From Candidatus Poribacteria bacterium (GTDB lineage: Bacteria; Poribacteria; WGA-4E; B28-G17), in the NCBI GenBank assembly GCA_003645735.1, contig QNBQ01000011.1:1-13950 (forward strand): 13,950 nt of DNA. Reading direction: 5' to 3'. Of this stretch, positions 6,931 to 13,557 are shown in pieces. The translations under genes and the position numbers were made by a program. The notes under the pieces were generated by a model. The model was not told the origin of the DNA and searched no databases. It saw only the letters and a list, made by a program, of their open reading frames with translations. Every line of letters begins with the position of its first letter. The stretch's first letter is position 1.

Positions 6931-7203
6931 CAGCTATCAGAGCGGATGTCTGACCTCCGGGACGCTGGATCGCCGAGATGTTTCGACGTCATCGGGAAAG
7001 GCGATGATTCCCCGCTGCCTGAGAGCATCCTAGCTTCGAGGCCGATGAGTGGGAACTATATGCTCCCTATGTGCCCTTTCGAACTCCCCTGACCAGTCCT
7101 TTATCCCCCGTCGGGGGAGTGGAATCTCATTGAGGCTGTCCCCTCACCGTAAATTGTAGTAGAATACTCCTTAGAACAGCTTGGCAACGGGTGAGGTATC
7201 GAG
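6931..7203 (+). other. Non-coding stretch upstream of the 7204 gene, with hairpin and inverted repeat
   Basis: No convincing gene lies here; a 48-codon frame at 6946-7092 lacks a Shine-Dalgarno. The stretch holds a hairpin TCCCCC-GTC-GGGGGA (7104-7118), which has no T-run after it on either strand and so is not a standard terminator. It also holds an inverted repeat TGAGG/CCTCA with a 6-bp spacer (7131-7146). A candidate -10 box TAGAAT (7160-7165) has no good -35 at 17 bp. GGTGAGG (7190-7196) is the Shine-Dalgarno of ATG 7204. Confidence 0.5.
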
Positions 7204-8604
7204 ATGACTATCAAAGAGGCCATTGAAAAGGTGCTATCGGAGGTGAACGGCCCAATAGAAGTGAGTGAGCTTGTGGATAGAGTTCTGCGGATACGACCCT
7301 CATCGGCCAGGAATCCTGGGGCGTCCATACGCCAGAAATTGAAGCAGGAGCTTGATGGGGTATCCATAGCCTACCTCGACAGAAGGAGGATCGTTCCCCT
7401 TCGCGTGGCAGCTCCCGGTGTGCGATTTCGAATACCGCTTTCCCAACGGGAAGTGGAAAGGGGGGCGCTGCTGATTCACCCATCGTTTGATCCATGGATA
7501 GGTCATTGGGAGGATCCGATGTCCATCGAGCTTATCGATGCACAAGGGCGTCCCCTGCCAACGAGGGTGGTGAACCTGTTTCCACCTTCCCGGTCTCCCT
7601 CCGAAGATTTGATGCAATCCCACTTGGCCTTTGACCTGTCCGAATGGTTCAGGTCGAAGGAGGCCAGTTGCAACGACTCAATCCTGGTGACCATCGAATC
7701 CTGGGAACCCAAGAGGTTCCGATTGGAGCTCGAACCGGCGGAGGAGAGGGAGCGCCATCGAGATGAGATCGAGGCGAAAAACAGGGAGCTGGCCGATCTC
7801 ATATTCGACACCCTCGAAAACTCGGTTTACGAATTCATCCCCATCTCATCTATCATCTCCATATACCTCCGCTTGTCCGATCCAAGGGGATACCCGGGCG
7901 ACCATTGGATGGAGGTGGTGAAGAGGGATCCGAGGATGGAGCTTTCCCTCCCGGGGATCACCTACGCGGAGAACCTGAGCCTTTTGGAAAGCATCCCTCT
8001 TGAAGGGAAGCCTAAAATCGTTGAAAAGAGGTTTTCAAAGGAGGAAGGCGAGCGGGTGTATCGGTTCAAGGTCGTATTTAAACATCGTAAGGAGGTTTGG
8101 CGCGTCATCGAAATTCAGGGCAAACAGACGTTAGCCGATTTCGACCGTATCCTCCGCGACGTATTCGGCCATGACGCGTTCGATCACCTGAGCGGATTTT
8201 GGAAGCTGATCCGGAGGGGCAACACCAAGCGTTATCGCAGGATCGATCTGGGAAGCATAAACCCTTTCGAAGGAGGAGAGGCGGCCGATTTAAGGATCGC
8301 CGGGCTCGACCTTAAGATCGGCGACAGGATGGAATATGTGTATGATTTCGGCGACTGGATCGAACACGAGATCGTGCTCGAGGAGATAAAACCCCCCGAG
8401 CCGAACGTCGAGTATCCGCGTTTGGTCGAGCGGAACAGACCACGCTATAAATACTGCGAGCATTGCAGGGCGAAAGGGAAGAGAATGGTGGCAACCTATA
8501 TATGTATCGAGTGCTCCCAAGAGCAGGGCAGGGAGGTCATGGTATGTGAGGAGTGTCTGGAGGAGTATCACGGGGATCACTACGCGGAGAAGTATGTCTA
8601 TTGA
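7204..8604 (+). CDS. Fusion of winged-helix (HARE-HTH-like), pRiA4b ORF-3-like and Cys/His zinc-module domains
   Basis: The protein has 466 residues and no signal peptide. Residues 1-66 fit a HARE-HTH-like winged helix (I-K-E-A-I-E-K-V-L, G-P-I-E-V-S-E-L-V, then I-R-Q-K-L). A second winged-helix-like stretch may lie at about 195-255. Residues about 285-395 match the pRiA4b ORF-3 domain: Y-R-F-K-V, V-W-R-V-I-E-I, L-A-D-F-D-R-I-L, V-F-G, then the hallmark Y-V-Y-D-F-G-D-W-I-E-H-E-I-V-L-E (378-393). The C-terminus holds four Cys/His pairs (C418/C421, C434/C437, C448/C451, H456/H459) that could bind two zinc ions in a B-box/ZZ-like cross-brace. The family's biochemical role is unknown; DNA or protein binding is inferred. 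It stands alone, and its codon use is visibly less GC-biased than its neighbours, as expected of an accessory gene. Start ATG 7204 has a Shine-Dalgarno 7 nt away. Confidence 0.75.
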   Translation: MTIKEAIEKVLSEVNGPIEVSELVDRVLRIRPSSARNPGASIRQKLKQELDGVSIAYLDRRRIVPLRVAAPGVRFRIPLSQREVERGALLIHPSFDPWIGHWEDPMSIELIDAQGRPLPTRVVNLFPPSRSPSEDLMQSHLAFDLSEWFRSKEASCNDSILVTIESWEPKRFRLELEPAEERERHRDEIEAKNRELADLIFDTLENSVYEFIPISSIISIYLRLSDPRGYPGDHWMEVVKRDPRMELSLPGITYAENLSLLESIPLEGKPKIVEKRFSKEEGERVYRFKVVFKHRKEVWRVIEIQGKQTLADFDRILRDVFGHDAFDHLSGFWKLIRRGNTKRYRRIDLGSINPFEGGEAADLRIAGLDLKIGDRMEYVYDFGDWIEHEIVLEEIKPPEPNVEYPRLVERNRPRYKYCEHCRAKGKRMVATYICIECSQEQGREVMVCEECLEEYHGDHYAEKYVY

Positions 8605-8869
8605 TGGACACCAACTCCCGTCGGTGGGAAACCGGGGGCTTGAGCTTTCGCACCCAGGCGTAATATTCCCTCGATAGGGGAATCGGGGGTCAAGGGCTGA
8701 GAGTTCAGGAAATTACTTCATCCAATCACCCTCACCTCTCACATCGAAGAGGGCAGCTTTTGAGAAATGCTATCACAAATTGAGGCTGCCTCAGCATTGG
8801 AGAGGTGGCGCCGGAGGGTTAGATGTGGTATAATCCGTTACCAACCCTTTATCCGTCGGAGGTGCTTCG
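8605..8869 (+). other. Non-coding stretch before the long operon: hairpin, palindrome and promoter
   Basis: No gene was found here. A hairpin ATTCCCT-CGATA-GGGGAAT (8665-8683, seven pairs with one G-T) lacks a following T-run. A perfect palindrome TGAGGC-T-GCCTCA lies at 8781-8793. It shares ATTGAGGCTG with the inverted repeat at 7129-7138. The operon promoter follows at 8826-8834. Confidence 0.45.
8826..8834 (+). promoter_or_regulatory. Extended -10 promoter of the 8870-13950 operon
   Basis: TGG directly precedes a perfect TATAAT (8829-8834), the extended -10 arrangement that can work without a good -35. The hexamer 17 bp upstream (TGGCGC, 8806-8811) is poor. Transcription would start near 8841, about 29 nt before ATG 8870. 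The palindrome at 8781-8793 sits about 50 bp upstream of that start, where an activator could bind. Confidence 0.55.
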
Positions 8870-9724
8870 ATGTTCAAATGTCTCAGCCCCGGGGCGATAG
8901 GGATAAGGATCGATCTGGAAGGGGCGATACGGCTGGCAAAGGAGACGGGGTTTGAAGGGGTTGAGATCAACATAAACGAGGTCGCCCGGCTCTGCAGGGA
9001 GAGGGGCGTTGAGGCGGTCAGGTCGATGTTCGAGGAGAGCGGTGTAAAGCCGGGCGGATGGGGGCTGCCGGTCGATTGGCGCGCCGAGGAGGGGAAGTTC
9101 AGGGCCGACCTGGAGAGGCTGCCGGAGCTGGCCCGGATCGGCAAGGAGATCGGATGCACCCGGACGATGACCTGGGTGCTCTCCTTCTCGGACGAGAGGC
9201 CGTTCGATGAGAACTTCAAGTGGCACGTCAACAGGTTCAAGCCGATAGCCGAGATCCTCAAGGAACACGGCTGCATGCTGGGCCTGGAGTTTCTGGGGCC
9301 TAAAACGCTCAGACAGGGGCACAAATACGAGTTCATCCACACGATGGAGGGGATGCTGGAGCTTTGCGATGCGATAGGGACGGGCAACGTCGGGCTGCTG
9401 CTGGACAGCTGGCACTGGTATACATCGGGCGGGACGGTGGAGGACATACTGAAGCTCAAGCCGGAGCAGGTGGTTTACGTGCATATAAACGACGCGCCGG
9501 AGGGGGTGCCGGTGGAGGAGCAGATCGACAACATCAGGCGGATGCCGGGCGAGACGGGGGTCATCGACCTGATCGGGTTCCTGAGGGCGCTGAAGGAGAT
9601 AGGGTATGACGGGCCGGTCACGCCCGAGCCGTTCAGCGATAAGGTTAAGGGGCTTAAGCCCGAGGAGGCCGCTTCGCTTACGATGAGCTATCTCGACAAG
9701 GTCTGGAGGGAAGCCGGGGTTTGA
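8870..9724 (+). CDS. Sugar phosphate isomerase/epimerase family protein (xylose isomerase-like TIM barrel)
   Basis: This 284-residue enzyme has the AP endonuclease 2/xylose isomerase-like barrel fold. Metal-site residues of the family are at expected places: E140 in L-G-L-E-F, D179 and H182 in L-L-L-D-S-W-H, H205 and D208 in V-Y-V-H-I-N-D-A, and E253 in V-T-P-E-P-F. The N-terminus (L-S-P-G-A-I-G, then A-K-E-T-G-F-E-G-V-E-I) also fits. Members isomerise or epimerise sugars or sugar-like polyols using a divalent metal. The substrate is unknown, and a dehydratase or myo-inosose-type role is possible. GGAGG (8858-8862) lies 7 nt before the ATG. Its stop overlaps the pheA start by one base (TGATG), making it the first gene of the operon. 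Confidence 0.8.
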   Translation: MFKCLSPGAIGIRIDLEGAIRLAKETGFEGVEININEVARLCRERGVEAVRSMFEESGVKPGGWGLPVDWRAEEGKFRADLERLPELARIGKEIGCTRTMTWVLSFSDERPFDENFKWHVNRFKPIAEILKEHGCMLGLEFLGPKTLRQGHKYEFIHTMEGMLELCDAIGTGNVGLLLDSWHWYTSGGTVEDILKLKPEQVVYVHINDAPEGVPVEEQIDNIRRMPGETGVIDLIGFLRALKEIGYDGPVTPEPFSDKVKGLKPEEAASLTMSYLDKVWREAGV

Positions 9725-10797
9725 TGGAGGAGAGGATCGAGCGGCTCAGGGAAAAGATAGACAGGCTGGATGAGCAGCTGGTCAGGCTTCTGAACGAGAG
9801 GGTCAGGCTCGCCCTGGAGATAGCCGAGGTCAAATCGCGGCTCAACGCGCCCGTCTACGCGCCCCACCGCGAGAGGGAGGTGATCGAGAGGGTTTTGAAG
9901 CTGAACCGCGGCCCCATCTCCCCTCAGGCGCTTGAGGCGATCTTCAGGGAGATCATCTCAGCGGCCCGCGCCCTGGAAAAACCGCTCAGGATCGCTTTCC
10001 TAGGCCCTCCGGGCAGCTTCGGACACGAGGCGAGCATGAAGCAGTTCGGCAGGAGCGTCGAATACCTCCCCGTTCAAACCCAGCCGGACGTCTTCCGCGA
10101 GGTCGAGATAGGGAGGGCCGATTACGGCGTGGTGGCGATCGAAAACTCGATAAGCGGCTCGGTGGCCGAAACATTGGACATGTTCCTCCACACCGACCTG
10201 AAGATCTGCGCCGAGGTGATGATACCGATTCACCACCACCTGCTGGCCAAATGCCGGTTCGAGGAGATCAAGAGGATCTACTCGCACCCGCAGGCGCTGG
10301 CCCAGTGCAGGGGATGGCTCGACAAACACATGAAGGACGTCCCCAGGATACCGGTCTCCAGCACCTCAGAGGGGGCGTCGATGGCCGCCAAAGAAGAGGG
10401 GGCGGCCGCTATAGCGAGCAGGCTTGCTGCAGAGGTCTACGGCCTGAACGTCGTCCGCGAGCACATCGAAGACCAATCGGGCAACACCACCAGGTTCCTC
10501 GTCATAGGCAAACATTACGCCAAAAGGAGCGGCTACGACAAGACCTCCTTCATCTTCTCCGTCCGGGACGAGCCGGGGGCGTTGATGCGGGCGCTCGAGA
10601 GGTTCTACAAACACGGCCTCAACCTGACGAAGCTGGAGTCGAGGCCATACCCCGGGAGGAGATGGGAATACGTCTTCTTCGCCGACGTGGAGGGGCATAT
10701 CGACGACGAGCCGATGAGGAAAGCCGCACAGGAGCTTAAAGAGGTCTGCCTCCTGGTCAAATTCCTCGGCTCATACCCGAGGGCGAGGGAGGTGTGA
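9724..10797 (+). CDS. pheA: Bifunctional chorismate mutase/prephenate dehydratase (P-protein)
   Basis: The enzyme makes phenylpyruvate from chorismate in phenylalanine synthesis. The 357 residues from ATG 9724 hold three domains. The AroQ chorismate mutase (1-85) keeps the residues matching the E. coli site: R9, R26, K37 and E52. The prephenate dehydratase (about 88-265) has F-L-G-P-P-G-S-F, V-V-A-I-E-N-S-I-S-G-S-V and the T-R-F motif at 256-258. The ACT domain (about 274-350) has G-A-L-M (285-288) and E-S-R-P (305-308), the motifs that bind phenylalanine, so feedback inhibition is expected. The frame is open one codon earlier at TTG 9721, but the ATG overlapping the previous TGA is the natural start. 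The coupling to a sugar-isomerase gene is unusual for pheA. Confidence 0.93.
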   Translation: MEERIERLREKIDRLDEQLVRLLNERVRLALEIAEVKSRLNAPVYAPHREREVIERVLKLNRGPISPQALEAIFREIISAARALEKPLRIAFLGPPGSFGHEASMKQFGRSVEYLPVQTQPDVFREVEIGRADYGVVAIENSISGSVAETLDMFLHTDLKICAEVMIPIHHHLLAKCRFEEIKRIYSHPQALAQCRGWLDKHMKDVPRIPVSSTSEGASMAAKEEGAAAIASRLAAEVYGLNVVREHIEDQSGNTTRFLVIGKHYAKRSGYDKTSFIFSVRDEPGALMRALERFYKHGLNLTKLESRPYPGRRWEYVFFADVEGHIDDEPMRKAAQELKEVCLLVKFLGSYPRAREV

Positions 10798-10803
10798 GCC
10801 GAA

Positions 10804-11073
10804 ATGGTGAAGGTCATTCTGCCGACAATGCTGAGGAGGCTCACCAAAGGGAAAGCCGAGCTTCAAATCGATGCGCGCACGATCGGCGAGCTGATCGATA
10901 AACTGGACGCACAGTTCCCGGGGATGAAGGAGAGGTTGATCGACCCGAACGGAGAGCTTAAGAGGAGCTACTCGATCTACCTCAACTCCAAGGAGGTGAA
11001 GGGGGAGAGGTTGAAGGTCGAACTGAAGCCAGGCGATGAGGTGTCGATCGTCCCCGTGCTGGCGGGAGGGTGA
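10804..11073 (+). CDS. Ubiquitin-like sulfur carrier protein, CysO type (ThiS/MoaD fold)
   Basis: The 89-residue protein ends in Gly-Gly, the mark of carriers that are adenylated and then loaded with sulfur as a thiocarboxylate. Several segments resemble Mycobacterium tuberculosis CysO rather than typical MoaD or ThiS: I-L-P-T-M-L-R near the start, F-P-G-M-K-E-R-L-I-D-P in the middle, Y-S-I-Y-L-N-S-K-E-V, and G-D-E-V-S-I-V-P-V-L-A-G-G at the end. CysO delivers sulfur for cysteine synthesis with CysM and the Mec protease; neither is in the window. The start is 6 nt after pheA, with GGGAGG inside the pheA end. A MoaD-like role in molybdopterin or tungsten cofactor synthesis remains possible. 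Confidence 0.8.
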   Translation: MVKVILPTMLRRLTKGKAELQIDARTIGELIDKLDAQFPGMKERLIDPNGELKRSYSIYLNSKEVKGERLKVELKPGDEVSIVPVLAGG

Positions 11074-11076
11074 CGG

Positions 11077-11844
11077 ATGGGGCCGATTAGGGTGACCTTC
11101 CTGGGGACGGGGACATCCCACGGCGTCCCTGTCATCGCGTGTGACTGTCCTGTCTGTAAATCGACCGACCCGCGGAACAAGAGGACGAGGACCTCCATCC
11201 TGGTGAGCTACAACGGGAGGAACGTCCTGGTCGACACCACGCCGGAGCTGAGGATACAGGCGCTGAGGTGTGACGTCAGGAGGGTGGACGCGGTGCTCTT
11301 CACCCACCCCCACGCCGACCACATCTTCGGACTGGACGATATCAGGAGGTTCTGCGAGATACAGGGCGGGAGCATCCCCTGCTACGGCAACGCCGAGACG
11401 ATCGAGAGGATAAGGGTCGTCTTCGATTACGCCTTCGGGCCGAACGTGGGGGGAGGGGTGCCGAGGATAGAGCTGAACGTCGTCGATGGCGAGTTCGAGC
11501 TTTTCGGGCTTAAGATCGTCCCGCTCAAGCTGCTTCACGGGAGGATGGAGGTTCTGGGATACAGGTTCGGGGACGTGGCCTACGCGACCGATTGCAACCA
11601 TATCCCGGAGGAGACGATGGAGAGGATGAGGGGCTTGAAGCTGTTGATACTCGACGCGTTGAGGTTCGCCCCACATCCCACCCATTTCAGCCTGTCGGAG
11701 GCGCTGGAGGTGGTCGAAAAGCTCAAACCGGAGAGGACCTTCTTCGTCCACATGACCCACGACATCGACCACGAAAAGGTCAACTCCTCGCTGCCGCCCG
11801 GCGTGGAGCTGGCCTACGACGGGCTGGTCGTCGAGGTGGATTGA
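11077..11844 (+). CDS. PhnP-like metallo-beta-lactamase-fold phosphodiesterase
   Basis: This 255-residue hydrolase is likely a cyclic phosphodiesterase. It has the PhnP family hallmarks: G-T-G-T-S-H-G-V-P (10-18) and the Cys cluster C22, C24, C27. Together with a C-terminal His (H225 or H228), that cluster forms a structural zinc site in E. coli PhnP. The metal motif is H-P-H-A-D-H (77-82), with H154, D172 and H203 further on. E. coli PhnP opens phosphoribosyl cyclic phosphate in phosphonate breakdown, but no C-P lyase genes are near, so another substrate is likely here. The ATG is 3 nt after the sulfur carrier stop, with GGGAGGG 6 nt upstream. Tight linkage to a sulfur carrier is of interest but not proof of a shared pathway. 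Confidence 0.82.
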   Translation: MGPIRVTFLGTGTSHGVPVIACDCPVCKSTDPRNKRTRTSILVSYNGRNVLVDTTPELRIQALRCDVRRVDAVLFTHPHADHIFGLDDIRRFCEIQGGSIPCYGNAETIERIRVVFDYAFGPNVGGGVPRIELNVVDGEFELFGLKIVPLKLLHGRMEVLGYRFGDVAYATDCNHIPEETMERMRGLKLLILDALRFAPHPTHFSLSEALEVVEKLKPERTFFVHMTHDIDHEKVNSSLPPGVELAYDGLVVEVD

Positions 11845-11860
11845 CCGGAGGTGAGTTTCG

Positions 11861-12805
11861 ATGCTTAAGGCGTTGACGCCGTTCGTTCCCCTTCTCCTCC
11901 TCTTCCCCGGCTGTATAACCGGAGTGATGATCGATGAGAGGATGGCGGTCGACGAGCGGGGAGAGGTCGAGAGGAGCCTGACCATAGAGGTGATGACGGA
12001 CGGCGATCCGAGTGAGGCTAAGGCGACGCTTGAAAAGTCGGTCCTTCCCCGCGAGCCGGAGTGGGGGAGCGTCGAAATGGAAAAGACGAAGAACGGTTAC
12101 GCGGTGAGGGCGAAGGGGAGGTTCGAGAGGCTGAGGGAGACGGGGTTCGATCGGTATCTCAGGAGATCGATGAGGTTTGAGGTGAGGAGGGGTTTCCCTT
12201 TCATCGGCTATGAGCTGTCCGTGACGTTCGGATCGATACCGTCCGAGAGGAGGGAGGCGACGGCCGAGCTGGTCGTTGAAGTCGTGGAGGGTGAGTTGGA
12301 GCGGATATCGGGGCCGCTGCCGCCGGAGGGGAGGGCGAGGCTGAAGGACGGGGTGATCGAGCTTCTGAAGGCCCCGGCCCGCGACTCGGGCGAGGTCGAG
12401 GAGAAGATAAAGAGGTTCAGGGAGCTTGTGGCCGAAGTATCGCCCGCGGAGCTGGGGGATGAGGAGCTGGACCGGATAGCCGGGGAGGTCAGGCGGGCGA
12501 TGGAGAGGGAGCTGCCGCGGAGGTTGAGGGAGAGGGGGTTGATCGGGATCGTCGAGCACGACCCCGAACACCGCCTGGCCGTCCGGATGCCGGGCGAGGT
12601 GATCGAGACGAACGGGGAGATATCGGGGGATGAGGTGATCTGGCGCGTGACCGGTGAGGATTACTCCGAGAGGCCGTTTCGAGCTTATGCGCGGAGCCGC
12701 AAGCTGAACCTGCCGGCGCTGATCGCCGCCGTCGTGGCCGGGGCGGCCGCCTGTGCGGCGATCGCCATCCTGATCGTCAGGAGGAGCAGGGGTGAGTATA
12801 GCTGA
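11861..12805 (+). CDS. Lipoprotein with C-terminal transmembrane helix, function unknown
   Basis: The 314-residue protein starts with a lipoprotein signal peptide (L-L-L-L-F-P-G-C, lipidated Cys18). It ends with one hydrophobic helix (about 286-306) followed by R-R-S-R, placing the tail in the cytoplasm by the positive-inside rule. Both ends would therefore sit in the inner membrane and the middle in the periplasm. Near residue 245 the pattern M-P-G-E-V-I-E-T-N-G-E-I-S-G-D-E-V-I-W-R resembles the end of bacterial LppM-like/DUF3153-type lipoproteins, in which a beta domain precedes a C-terminal helix. The middle is very rich in Glu and Arg and probably helical. GGAGGTGA lies 6 nt before the ATG. 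The role is unknown; the operon places it next to a TSUP exporter. Confidence 0.7.
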   Translation: MLKALTPFVPLLLLFPGCITGVMIDERMAVDERGEVERSLTIEVMTDGDPSEAKATLEKSVLPREPEWGSVEMEKTKNGYAVRAKGRFERLRETGFDRYLRRSMRFEVRRGFPFIGYELSVTFGSIPSERREATAELVVEVVEGELERISGPLPPEGRARLKDGVIELLKAPARDSGEVEEKIKRFRELVAEVSPAELGDEELDRIAGEVRRAMERELPRRLRERGLIGIVEHDPEHRLAVRMPGEVIETNGEISGDEVIWRVTGEDYSERPFRAYARSRKLNLPALIAAVVAGAAACAAIAILIVRRSRGEYS

Positions 12806-13550
12806 GATTGCCATCATCTGTCTCGCGACCGTTTTCATCGGCATATCGAAGGCGGGGTTCGGGGGCGGCACGGGCGTCGTGGCAACGCCGCTGTTGGCGA
12901 CCGTCATGCCGGCCAGGGAGGCGATCGGGCTGATGCTGCCGCTGCTCGTCATGACCGATATCATGTCGATGTTCTACTACTTCAGGAGGTGGGACGCGAA
13001 AAACGTGGCGGCGCTGGCCCCGGGGTCGATCGTCGGGATACTGCTGGGCGGGACGGTTCTGAGGGGATTGCCCGAGTTTTGGCTCAGGAAAACGATCGGG
13101 GTCATCGCCCTGGCCTTTTTCGCCGTTCAGCTGTGGCGGGAGCTGGGATCGCGCCGAGCCGATCCGGACGGATCGACCCTCAAGGCCGTGAGGGGGAGGT
13201 ATCTCAAGGGGTTCGCCGCCGGGGTGGGCGCCGGAATGACATCGACGCTGGAGCACGAGGGAGGGGTGATCGTCTCGATGAATCTGCTTCCGCAAGGCTT
13301 GTCCAACGTCGCCTTCGTCGGCACGACCACCGCCGTCTTCTTCATCATCAACATGACCAAGGTCCCGGTCTACTTCAAGCTGGGCATACTCGACGGATCG
13401 ATCATAAAGCTGCACCTCTACTTGATCCCCCTCATAGCAGTCGGTGTGATAAGCGGCATATTGCTCAACAGGCGGGTCTCGAAGAGGACGTTTTCGAGGA
13501 TCATCCTCGTTTTGGTCTTCGCTTCGGGGCTGAAGCTTTTGGTGAGGTGA
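12792..13550 (+). CDS. TSUP (TauE/SafE) family membrane exporter
   Basis: The 252-residue integral membrane protein has about seven or eight hydrophobic helices. It carries the repeated glycine-rich TSUP motifs: G-F-G-G-G-T-G-V-V in the first half and G-A-G-M-T-S-T-L-E-H-E-G-G near the start of the second half, then V-G-T-T-T-A-V-F-F. TSUP proteins move sulfite, sulfoacetate, sulfonates or other organic anions across the inner membrane. The start is GTG, with AGGAGG 7 nt upstream. It overlaps the lipoprotein gene by 14 bp, so the two are translationally coupled. With a sulfur carrier in the operon, a sulfur-compound substrate is plausible but inferred. Confidence 0.85.
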   Translation: MSIAEIAIICLATVFIGISKAGFGGGTGVVATPLLATVMPAREAIGLMLPLLVMTDIMSMFYYFRRWDAKNVAALAPGSIVGILLGGTVLRGLPEFWLRKTIGVIALAFFAVQLWRELGSRRADPDGSTLKAVRGRYLKGFAAGVGAGMTSTLEHEGGVIVSMNLLPQGLSNVAFVGTTTAVFFIINMTKVPVYFKLGILDGSIIKLHLYLIPLIAVGVISGILLNRRVSKRTFSRIILVLVFASGLKLLVR

Positions 13551-13557
13551 AGCGGAT

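Noticed and set aside
6946..7092. 48-codon plus-strand frame between the sorting-domain gene and the 7204 gene
   Set aside because: It has no Shine-Dalgarno, no recognisable motif and a length expected by chance.
7075..7095. Possible tRNA T-arm (TTCGAAC)
   Set aside because: The flanking five-base arms do not pair and no acceptor or anticodon arm can be found around it.
7130..7165. TTGAGG with TAGAAT as a sigma70 promoter for the 7204 gene
   Set aside because: The spacer is 24 bp, too long for the normal 16-18 bp, so only the -10-like box is kept as a weak candidate.
8604..8663. 19-codon plus-strand frame overlapping the 7204 gene stop (TGATG-like junction)
   Set aside because: It is too short, with no ribosome-binding site suited to it and no family resemblance.
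8665..8683. Hairpin as a Rho-independent terminator of the 7204 gene
   Set aside because: The stem is adequate but no T-run follows on the plus strand, so a standard intrinsic terminator is not supported.
9721..9723. TTG as the pheA start codon
   Set aside because: It would add one residue and precede a natural ATG that overlaps the upstream TGA in the common TGATG arrangement.
11780..12964. 394-codon minus-strand frame across the lipoprotein and TSUP genes
   Set aside because: It is rich in Pro, Arg and His without any domain, and it lies opposite two well-supported overlapping genes of an operon.
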